Under the pieces are notes generated by a model. That model had not been told where the DNA came from. It saw only the letters and a program-made list of their open reading frames with translations, and did not search any database. The position numbers were made by a program, and so were the translations under genes. 64,000 nucleotides of DNA, taken from NCBI GenBank assembly GCA_008638375.1, contig CM018041.1, positions 11,338,846-11,402,845 on the forward strand, given 5' to 3'. The first letter of the stretch is position 1. Each line of letters starts with the position of its first letter. This document shows, one piece after another, positions 38,201 to 50,200 of this stretch. The DNA is from Nyssa sinensis. Lineage: Eukaryota > Streptophyta > Magnoliopsida > Cornales > Nyssaceae.

Positions 38201-41200
38201 AATCCTTTTTTTTTAAAGAAAAAAAAAATTAAAATATAAAAAACATGATATCATGTTTCATTATTATTTTAGAATAATTTGATGATTTAAAAAAAAATCA
38301 AGAATAATTTGGATATTCACCAAACATTTGTTGGAAAAAATTTGGGATTTGTTGAAGTGAGACATAAGAGGGTAAATCGTGTTAATTAGTATTTAGTAGT
38401 GATAATTATAATGATAGTTCTGATAATAAGTCACTAACTAGTTTAAATAATATTAGCATTAGAATATCTCCAAATCTCAAATAATGAATACCCATTTTTA
38501 TCATTATCTTGCAAACTATATCCAACAATTATAGTTTTAGTTCAGTCCCCTGCCTGTGGAAAAAGGAAGGCCAAAAAAAAAGTGATACAAGTGAACGAGG
38601 GAATTTTTGTGGGATGGAGAAGAGGGAGAAAGAAAGATTCACCTTGTTAAATGGGAAAAGGTGAAGCTTTCTATGTCTGAAGGTGGTTTGGGTATTAAAG
38701 ACTAAAGAGTGTTCAACAAAGAGCTATTGGGCAAATAGATATGGAGATTTGCAACGGAAAGACTATGCCTTATAGAGGGATGTTATTGCTACTAGACATG
38801 GGTGAGAAGCATGGAGGGTGGTATTCGAAGGAAGTTGCGGAGGTGTATGGGTGTGGAAGCCTATCTGGAATGGCATAGGACTTCAATCGTTGTGTTCAGT
38901 TATGATGTTGGAAAAGGGTCAAGGGTAAAATTTTTGGAAAGATGCGTGGTGTTGTGATTGTTCTTTGGAGAATTTCCCTACCCCCTACTGGCATTACAGT
39001 CTAACAAAAAAGGGCTGGTTGCCAATTTTATTGCTTTTGTGGGTGGTGAGTGTGTTTGGGGTCCTAGCTTTCGAAGGAATTTTCACGATTGGGAATTGGA
39101 AGACGTGGTGGACTTCATGGAGATGTTATCAAGCATAAAATAAAGAAGGGCCAAGAAGATGTGATGGTCTGGACAGTGAACAATCACAAAACACTCACTG
39201 TTCAATCGTATTACAAATAGATAGTGGGCAGGAGAGAGTAGTCCTTTCCTTCGAGGTTGATATGGAGATCTCAAGTTCTGAATAAAGTTGCTTTTTTTTT
39301 GCATGGTTGGTAGCTTGGGGCACCATCTTGACTACAAACAACTTGCCCAGGCAAGGTTTTCATCTTCCCAGTAGATGATGTTCATGCAAAAATAAGGAAG
39401 AGACAGTGGGTCAAATTCTCATCCATTATGCACTGGCTAGAGATGCTTGGAGTTTGATCCTTTCCCTCTTTGGTTATTGTTGTGTGATGCCAACCTCAAT
39501 CAAGGAGGTTCTCTTGAGTTACAGATGCACTCAGGATATGGAAGGACTTGAGGATTGTTCCCCTTTGTCTTATTTGGTGTCTTTGAAGGGAAAGGAATAG
39601 GAGAACTTTAGAAGGGATGAAGCTAAATCCTTGGACTTTCAAAGACCATTTTTTGCATTTGTTCTTTTTTGGATTAGGGAGGCTAATCCCTTGCATTTAG
39701 ATATGTTTATAGAGTTTTTTTTTTTTTTTTTTTGTTTGGGGGGGGGGGGGGGGGGGTCTTAGGCTTTGATTTATTTCTATTTTTTTCTAGCCACCCCCCC
39801 CACCCTCTTTTTCTTTTTCCTATAAAGAAGCATCTTGCCTCATAATGGATATTTGGCACTTGTTAACACTTCCCCACTTGAAAAATGGCAAGGATGTAAC
39901 CCCAAATAATTAGTACATGAAATTTTGAGGATGTATATGTTATCGATACCTTGATTTATGTGGTTTGTCCAGCCTTTCATGTTAAATAAATTCACATATG
40001 TAAATCTTTTATGACTTCAACATAAGGAGTATTGGAACCTTAGACATCATTACTGTACCAATAATGAAACCCCTCGTGTTTTGAACATTTTCCAGCTTGC
40101 AAATGGTTCTTCGTCATTGTCAGCTCAATCTGCATCTAGCCAGAACAAATCTCAACTCTCTCTGCAGACCAAACCAACTTGGTTCTTCAACGGTAGTCCA
40201 TTGCCTACACTTCTTTCGATTTTAGACCAACATCCTACATACTTTTCCAAATACCCATGCACTTCAATAGAGGAAATAAGTCACATATCTACATCCATAG
40301 TTCTAGTGTTCTTCAACATGCCTTTTCCCATTTCCACTGATGTCAACACTCGTTTAGCACCGTTTTCTTTCCAGGGGTAAACATCCATGCCATTTCATTA
40401 TAGTTGTATATTGTCCTATCTTTAAAATCTCCAAGCCAACCTGTTATTCATAACAGCTAGGACTCAAACTGGTGAGCTGGCATGATCTCTGTATCAAGCA
40501 GTATTTGCATTCCTTGATTCTCAAATTCTTAACTGCAGCATATGCTTTTTCAAAAGTTCTACACACTTCACAGAAACTCTATCTCGAATTATGGATCAAT
40601 GCAGCCACTAAGGTATCCATGTTCTAAAGCATCATGGAGATGAATATTGTATCTTATTACATGCCAGTTATATGATTATATGTAACTTTTTCCTCAGGTT
40701 TCAAACAAATACTAATCCAGCCGGTCATCTTCAGTGAAGGATCTAAGGCTAACTAGATTAATCCCACTTTGTAAAAGCATCCACCTTCTGGAGATACAGA
40801 AAAAAAATAGGTTTTTCCCCACAAACCAGATGCTTGCTGCCACGAGCTGTCCAGTTTGGGTGCTCCTCACTCCATATTCTTTCCTTCACTCTAAGAAAAC
40901 CCTTGCTGATGCATGCATACAAAGTGTTGCCGCAGACTTAGAATATCTCATTATCCACATTGTGAATGCCATCAACTATGTTAAAATTTGTGTATCCCAT
41001 TCCGAGGCCCTTCCATTTCACCAAAATAGCAGTCAGGTTCGCCAATTCCGTAGTTGTAAGATTGTAGCTGTCACCGAGATAGCAAAGGCGTTTTTACAAG
41101 CTTTTTTGTCTTTCTTTTTTAACTCAAAAACTAAGGTTTCAATGAAGAAAAAAAAGCAACTTATGTTTACCCTCTTAAAAGAACTACACTTTCTTCTTGT

Positions 41201-44200
41201 TGATCTCTGCTAGATTCCAATCAAGGAATCAACAGTATATCGCTTATACCAGTCCCATGGTGGCACAGCGAGCCACCCAAGCATATCAACATTCAATCCC
41301 TGAACCATTAGAAAGGCAACATAGGGATATCATCGAGCAAGAAACCTGAATATCGGGACTATCGATCCCCACGCTGCCTGTCTAAGAGTGCAAGGAGAGA
41401 CCCGACGACCTTCCCGAGTTCCATGGTAGCACACGAGCCACCCAAGCATATCAACTTTCGATCCGCGAGATATTAGAAAGGTAACATAGAGATATTATCG
41501 AGTAGGCAATCAAGTATCGGGACTATTGATCCTCACGCTGCCCGTCTAACAGCACAGAGAGATATTATTGACGCGCCCAAGCTACCTGCTGACACCGACA
41601 CAATCCCTGTTCTAGCATCAAGGGAAACCTCGACATCGTTATGTATCATGCCGTTACAGGACAATTAGGACTGTTTTTTTAATTTTTTTTAAAAAAAAAT
41701 TATTTTATTTTTTTTACAGAATTCTTATGATTTCTAATTTTATAAGATTTACATACAAGAGAGATACAAAAATAATCCAAAAATATTGAAATGAATTACC
41801 AAAATATTCGGGATCAATACGAATTCGAAAAGGCCTCTTTGCCTCAATTTTTTTATATTTTTTTATTGCATAACTAATCACTACTAAATTGATTTTCATG
41901 CTTATAATAATTTTTTGTTATTATTTATAATATTTGTTGTAATGTTATTCAAATTAAATGATACTTCTTATTAGTTTAACTTTTAAAAATTCATATAAAA
42001 TAATAAAATATATTTTTAACGTGTTATTTATAAGAAAAATACTTTTTAGGTGCTCGAAAATAAAAAATATTAAAATGTAATAATTGTAGTCAAGATATGT
42101 GTATCAGTGACTTTTAAGAGATTTGCTAGTGTTTGAAAAAAATTACAGGTTGCAATTTCTAATTCCCGTTACGGATGACCCGATACCACTACACCGCAGT
42201 CACGACTGTGACCTGAGTCGTATCTTGCGACCGTCGATTTAAATCCATGCCACTGCATATATTCCTTGTTGTACATGTATGTAACACATTAAATAGATTC
42301 AACTTGTCTCAGAAAAAGAGGTACTAGCAGTGCTTGATATCTCAAAATTTTCAGTGATATTGACCAACCTGCAATATTTCTCCTCAGAGCCTCACTACCT
42401 GCAGTTTTCTACTCTGTCTATCAAGTTGATGTTGGGTATCAGATCATTTTGTTAATTATTATTATGTATATAGCTCGTGTAACTGTGAATAGAACAGCAA
42501 TCTTTCCTAGCCCATGTTGATCACCCTGCAAATATCATTTCTGAGGGCTTTGCTGTCCGCAAATTTCTATCAAATTGAAATTGGGTTGTCAACTTATGCA
42601 GTGGAATTTCACATCTATAGCTCATGTAACTGCAAATAATATGCAGCTCTGCCCAACTTGAATTGCATTACTTTCAACAGAACGAAAAAGAAAAAAAACC
42701 ATGAATTTCTCATAACTTGATTCTCATTATGCTGTGGGTTTTTTATGGCCTCTATAGCTCATGCAACTGCGAAAAAGAAAAAAATGCAACTCCTAGCAAC
42801 TTGAACTGCATAACTTTTAACAACAATATAATTTCATGAATTTCACATAAGACAATTCTCATTATCACCAATCACTTGCGACCGCATTCAGTACTGAGGT
42901 TATTATAGGTTTCCTCAGACATTGTAAGAAGACTCCTGAAAGATTCGCAAAATTCCCAACCTCATTTGTCAAATGAATAGAAAGCCACTTTGACCTGGCA
43001 TAAATCAGTGACTTCCAAATTAAACACAAAACTCCTGAATAAACTTTTGCTGAATTATCAGCAAAATCATATGCATTCCAACTAATTACCTAATGATAGG
43101 AAATCCTTCGTTTCAAAAGATGCATTTATTCCTGAATTAACAACAAAATTATACTCTTTCCAAATAATTAATGAATGCCAGGAAATCCTTCATTTCTACA
43201 ACTCAACTGAACATGCACTGGTTTTCTCACTCTCACAATTTTCCTTGGACTTTCTCCATATTAATTCTTGCATTTAAAGTTCTTTAGATGATAAAGAATT
43301 ACCACCTCCAGAATATCTTCTTCTTCAGAATGACATTCAAGTCTTGAAATTTGATGCACTACTCACAACCAGCTATTATTACAGTTTTCTTGCTTTCAAG
43401 CTATAAATTATGTGAAAACTACATGCCTCATGCTTGTGGAATTTGATGCACCACTCACAACCAGCTTTTATTACAGTTTTCTTGCTTCAAATTCCACAAG
43501 CATGAGGCATGTAGTTTTCACATAATTTATAGCCCTACCATTTTTCATTCAATATCCAGATAAATATTCACAAGGTAAGGCACAACATTCTTAGAAATTA
43601 CAGCAGTCGTAAAAAAGAAACACTCTACCCTTAATTGAATAAAAAATCCTGTGATTAGATCAACTGAAGGGACCTTGTGGTGAGGGCCATCTGGAGAGGT
43701 ATTTGGGTACACCTTGGATTGATTCAAAAAAGAAAGGAGATTATTTTAAGGGAATAGTTGAGCGTATTGGGAAAAGGATGCAAGGAATTGATGGCTAAGA
43801 ATTTATCTAGGGCAGGTAGAGAAGTGGTGATCAAGTCAATCTCAAGTTCGATAGCGCGGCACAACATGAATTGCTATTACGGTGCAGAAAAATGAAAAGC
43901 AGTCTGAGAAAGAAAGATCAGCCAGGAAGCTGAGAAAGGAGATGAAGAACCTAGCATGGACAATTAATTATGATGGGAGAAAGGAAGGTGAGGAGAAGGA
44001 AGAGGATGAGCTAGCTATCATGCAAGTCCCATAACTCAAAAATTTCTTTCATGGAATGTGAAGGGCCTAAACGACCCGGACAAAAGGGCAGTTATAAAGG
44101 GCCTGATGCAGCAATGGAAACCTCAGCTTGTTTGTTTTCAGGAGACCAAAATGGAGGAGATTAGGGATGGTATTGTGAGAAGTTTATGGGGTGGGCGGTG

Positions 44201-47200
44201 GGTTGATTGGAGGCTCAAAGCAGCCAGTGGCACCTCGGGAGGCATTTTGATTATGTGGGATTCTAGAATTTTTAGGGAAGCTAGATTTTTGGGAAGGAAG
44301 ATTTTCTCTGTCTTGTGCAATTTAACATGACAATGGATAATGTATCTTGGGTTTTTTCTAGGGTGTATGGCCCAAATTTAGATAGGGAACGGAACTTTTT
44401 GTGGGATGATCTTCAGCAAATCAAGATGAGATGGCCTGGTTTATGGGTGATTGGAGGGGATTTTAACATTGTGAGATTCCCTTCGGAGAGAAAAGGGGGA
44501 GGAGTGTTGTCTAGAGCTATGAGGAAATTCTCAGATTTCATTGACAGAAATTATTTGGTCGACTTGCCATTGAAGGGAGGAAGATACACTTGGAGCAGCA
44601 GCAGGTATAATTCTTTTATGTCTCAAATTAGACAGATTTATTGTGTTGCCTGAGTGGGATGAAAAGTTTCCAAACACCTCCCAGTCTTGCTACCCGAGGC
44701 CAATATCTGATCATTGGCCTATTATGTTGGATGGGGGAGCAGGTAGGTGGGGAAAGAACCCGTTTCGCTTTGAGAACATGTGGTTAAAGGTGTCAGGGTT
44801 CAAGGAAAGAGTGGAGGTATGGTGGGACAGCTACAGATTTAGCGGGGATCCCAGTTTTGTGTTTTCTAGAAAAATCAAGATGCTAAAGGAGGACTTAAAG
44901 AAATGGAAGGAGGATGAGTTTGGCAACATTCAAAGGAGGAAGGAGGAGATTTTGCAGGAGATTCAGTCCTTGGATAGTAAGCAGCAACTCTCTACGCTAA
45001 GTGATCTGGAACAGGCTCGGAAGGAAGGGCTGAGGGGGGAAATAGAAGGCCTATTCAAGATGGAAGAGATTTCATGGCGTCAGACATCTAGGGTTCAGTG
45101 GCTTAAAGAGGGTGACGGCAACACGCGTTTTTGTCACAGGATGGCCAATGCTCATAGGAGGAGGAACTACATAGGGTCGATTAACAGTGGTGCCGTGGTG
45201 CTCCAAGAAGTGCAGGCTGTTAGGGATAGAATAGTGGACTTCTTCCAGAATTTATATAAAGAAGAGAGGGATTGGAGGTCGGATTTGGACTGAAAGGAAC
45301 TTCAAATTCATCTCGGAAGAGGACTCTTTACAGCTGGAAAGGGCTTTTGAGGAGGATGAAGTGGTGAAGGACCTTGCACTCTTGTGAGGGAGATAAAGCT
45401 TCAGGACCAGACGGGTTCACAATGGCTTTTTACAAGCATTGCTGGGCGACTTTGAGGAGGGTATTCATGGCTGTGTTTAGTCATTTTCATAAGGAAGGGG
45501 ATCTGTGAGAAAAGCTTGAACGCTACATTTATTACTTTGATCCTAAGAAAGAAGATGCAAAGGAGTTGAAGGATTTTAGACCAGTTAACTTGGTGGGAAG
45601 TCTATACAAACTAATAGGCCAAAACTCTTTCTTTGTGGATCCGACTGGTTATGGGGATAATCATTTCCTACAACCATAATGCTTTGGTGGAGGGAAGGCA
45701 GATTCTGGATGCCGTCTTGTTGGCCAATGAATGTGTTGATTGGAGAAGAAAGAAGGGAGAAATCTGGTCTCATTTGCAAACTGGATATTGAAAAGGCGTA
45801 TGATAATGTCAATTGGGGATTTTTTCTTGTATCTCGTGGCTAAGATGGGTTTTGGGGAAAGATGGATTCGGCTGGATTCAGCTCATGCATATCTTATATA
45901 TCCTTCTCAGTCCTGATTAATGAGTCCCCTGCGGGTTTCTTTCGAGCGTCCCGTGGATTGAGATAGGGGGATCCCTTATCCCCTTTTCCTTTTGTGATTG
46001 TCATGCAGGCTCTAAGCAGGATGCTTGAGAAAGCGGTGAATACAAGGAATGCTTAGGGGCTTTGCAATGGAGGGTGGGAGAGGCAGAAGGGTGGAGGTGT
46101 CCCATTTGTTGTTTGTCGATGACACCCTATTTTGTGCAGGTGCAAAGGAAAGTCAAATTCGTTATTTGAAATGTATTTTGCTTTGCTTTGAGGTCGTTTC
46201 AGGATTAAGGGTTAACTTGTGCAAGAGTGAGATTATTCCAGTAGGGGTGGTCGAGAGTTTAGATCTGCTAGAGCAGGGTTTTAGGTGTAAGGGTGGGTCT
46301 TTGCCATCTCAATATTTGGATCTTCCTTTGGGAGCCTCTCCATCTTCCATTTCTATATGGGATATAGACTGAGTTTTCAACGCAGACTTGCGGGAATGGA
46401 AGAGATGCTACATTTCCAAAGGAGGCAAGATCACTTTGATAAAGAGCACCTTGGAGAATCTTCCAACGTATTACATGTCCTTGTTCCTGATGCCAGTCTC
46501 AGTGAAAAAGAAGCTTGAGAAGATTCGACGTGACTTCTTGTGAGGAGCGGAAAGAGGGAGAGAAGAAAATTCATCTAGTCAAATGGGAGAAATTGAAAGA
46601 CCAAAGAAGGAGGGTGGGTTGGGGTTTAGAGACTTGAAATGTTTCAATGGTGCTCTTTTAGGAAAGTGGTTGTAAAAATTTGCTAGGGTAGAGAATCCCT
46701 TATGGAAAGAGAGTTATTTCCACCAAGTACGGTTAGCGAGGAGGGAGGGTGGTTTGTGAAAGAGATTAGGGAGCCTCAGGGGTGCAATTTATGGAAAGCA
46801 ATCCAGAAGGGGAGGCAAAAGTTTTGGAAAGATGGTTTGCTATAAGGTGGGGAGGGGTTCGAGGGTGAAGTTTTGGGAAGATCCTTGGCTGTTGTGAGGA
46901 TTCTTTGAAGACTAAGTTCCCAATGCTTTATTCTATTGCCTCTAATAAGGAGGCTTGGGTGGGAGATTATGTGAATTTCTTGAGCGATAATAGAGTGTGG
47001 TGTCCTTGTTTTAGGCAGAACTTTAATGACTAGGAGTTGGAGGCCGTGCAGGAATTGATGATGCTATTGGATCATTGCTTCTTGTGTAGGGAGGAGGAGG
47101 ATGTGATTATATGGAAAGGAGGTAGTTCAAAGGAGTTTTCGGCGCGTTCCTTCTACAAGTTAGTGATGAGAAAGAAGATTGTGGCTTTCCCATGGCAACT

Positions 47201-50200
47201 ATTCTGCATGTGTTTGTGGTGTCATGTGAGTGCGTGAGAGAGAGAGTTTGTATAATTAGCTTGTTGCATAGAGATCCATATTTGTGAACTTCTTATGCAG
47301 CTGTCAATCATAGTCAGTTATAAATATCATCAAATGCAAAGCAGGGCCGACTTGAGATAATTTAGGGCCTAAAGCGACAACACTAAATATGGCCTTTTAT
47401 TTTTTAATATTAAATTAATTTTTTTATTTAAAATTTATTCTTCTCATTTTTTGAGATGCATAATTATTAATTAAGTTTTTGTATTTACGTGTTGCTAATA
47501 TATCATTGATTGTATGGTTAATTCATTCAATCTTTCTCATGAAAAAGTTGATCTTAGGTAAAATTTTATCAATTTTAATTTTGAAAAACTTATTTTTGGA
47601 GAAGCAACTATTACAGAAAATTGTCAATAATATTCTATAAGCAATGTATATATTTGAGAAGGAATCCCCTTTTTTTTTAATATAATTCAATACCTCAATT
47701 CAAGAGTTTTCTTCTATTTTGTAATTTTTCTAAAAAAAATAATTTTGAAAACAAATCTCAACCATCAATATTAGAATAACTATCATGTTTTAGGGTGGAA
47801 ATACATCAAGCTAAGGTGATTAAAACTCCTTTCGTCACATGATAGGCTAAAGTTCGAGCCCTATGCTACACATACTTAGAATAGTTCCCTCCTCCCTTGC
47901 CACTGTACTCAAAAAAAAAAACTATCATGTTTTAGGAAATGGGTCAAGACAACGTTTTCTTAAACTATCGTCGTCCAATCATTTTAATTTTTAAACATTA
48001 AATAAAAATCTAAATATTTTCATATGTTTGAAATTTTTTCTTTATTTTTTTTTCCTGCTATTTAGGATTTTTTTTTGTAATACATACACACATATATATA
48101 TATATATATATTAATTGTAATTGTAATTGTAATTGTAATTGTAATTGAAATTGAAATAGAATTATAATATATATATATATATATATTTACACACACACAC
48201 ACAGAGATTACATGCAATTGACATTACCTTACTTACCTAGTATTAGTAATATGAGGATTAAAGAAATGGAACGAGGATGAGTTTGGCAACATTCAAAGGA
48301 GGGAGGAGGAGATTTTGCAGGAGATTCAGTGCTTGGATAGTAAGAAGCAACTCCTTACGCTAAGTGATTTGGAACAGGCCTGGAAGGAAGGGTTGAAGGG
48401 GGAAATAGGAGGCTTATTCGAGATGGAAGAGATTTCATGGCGTTAGAAATCTAGGGTTCAGTGGCTTAAATAGGGTGACAGCAACACACGTTTTTTTTCA
48501 CAGGATAACCAATGCTCATAGGAGGAGGAACTACATAGGGTTGATTAAAAGTGGTGGCATGGTGCTCCAGGAAGTGCAGGCTATTAGGGACAAAAAAGTG
48601 ACTTCTTCCATAATTTATATAAAGAGGAGAGGGATTGGAGGCCGATTTGGACAGAATGGACTTCAAATTCATCTCGCAAGAGGACTCTTTACAACTGGAA
48701 AGGGCTTTTGAGGAGGATGCAATAGTGGCGGCCTTGCACTCTTGTGAGAGAGATAAAGCTCTGGGGCTAGACGGGTTCACAATAGCTTTTTGCAAGCATT
48801 GTTGGGCGACTTTGAGGAGGGATATCATGGTTGTGTTTAGTCATTTTCATAAGGAAGGGGTCTTGAGAAAAGCTTGAACGCTACATTTATTACTTTGATT
48901 CCTACGAAAGAAGGTGCAAAGGAGTTGAAGAATTTTAAAACCAATTAACTTGGTGGGAAGTCTATAAGTCTATACAAACTAATGGCCAAAACTCTTTCTT
49001 TGCGGATCTGGTTGGTTATGGGGATGGTCATTTTCGATAGCCAAAATGCTTTTGTAGAGGGGAGGCAGATTTTGGATCCAATCTTGTTGGCCAATGAATG
49101 TGTAAAGAAGGGGGAATCTGGTATCATTTGCAAACTAGATATTGAAAAGGCGTATGATCACGTCAATTGGGATTTTCTCTTGTATCTCTTGGCTAAGATG
49201 GGTTTTAGGGAAAGATGGATTGGCTAGATTCGCTCATGCATATCTTCTCGGTCCTGGTTAATGGGTCCCCTGTGGGTTTTTGTCAGGCGTCTCGTGGATT
49301 GAGACAAGGGGATCCTTTATCCCTTTTTTTTTTTTTTGTGATTGCCATGGAGGCTCTGCGCAGGATGCTTGAGAAAGCGGTGAATACAGGAATGCTTAGG
49401 GGCTTTGCGATGAAGGGTGAGAGAGGCAGAAGGGTGGAGGTGTCCCATTTGTTGTTTGCCGATGACACCCTTATTTTGTGCAGTGCAAAGGAAAGTCAAA
49501 TTCATTATTTGAGATGTATTTTGCTTTACTTTGAGGCCGTTTCAGAATTAAGGGTCAACTTGTGCAAGAGTGAGATTATTCTAGTAGGGGTAGTCGAGAG
49601 TTTAGATCTGCTAGTGCAGGGTTTTGGGTGTAAGGGTGGGTCTTTGCCATCTCAATATTTGGGTCTTCCTTTAGGAGCCTCTCCATCTTCCATTTCTATC
49701 TGGGATGCAGTTATAGAGCGTTTTTCAATGCAAACTTGCGGGATGGAAGAGACACTACATTTTCAAAGGAGGCGGGATTACTTTGATAAAGAGCACCTTG
49801 AAAAATCTTCCAACGTATTACATGTCCTTGTTCCTGATGCCAATCCCAGTGAAAAAGAAGCTTGAGAAGACTCAACGTGATTTCTTGTGGGGAGGGAAAG
49901 AGGGAGAGAGGAAAATTCACCTAGTCAAATGGGAGCAATTGAAGAGACCAAAGAAGGAGGGTGTGTTGGGGTTTAGAGACTTGAAATGTTTCAATGGTGC
50001 TCTTTTAGGAAAGTGGTTGTGGAAATTTGCTAGGGCAGAGAATCCCTTATGGAAGAGAAGTTATTTCCACCAAGTACGGTTGCGAAGAGGGAGGGTGGTT
50101 TGTGAAAGAGATTAGGGAGCCTTAGGGGTGTAGTTTATGGAAAGCAATCCATAAGGGGAGGGAGAGTTTTGGCAAGATGGTTTGCTATAAGGTGGGGAGG

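Larger units (their letters stand above)
47217..48256. other. foreign spacer inside the inner LINE
   Basis: It carries no LINE coding text. It contains an AT-rich segment with agggccgacttgagataatttagggcc near 47,344-47,371, reminiscent of the ends of other plant DNA elements. It also contains a SINE with its own target duplication (47,795-47,919) and AT-rich microsatellites at 48,090-48,200. Its left border is abrupt inside ORF2 text and its right border is abrupt at 48,257. Confidence 0.75.
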
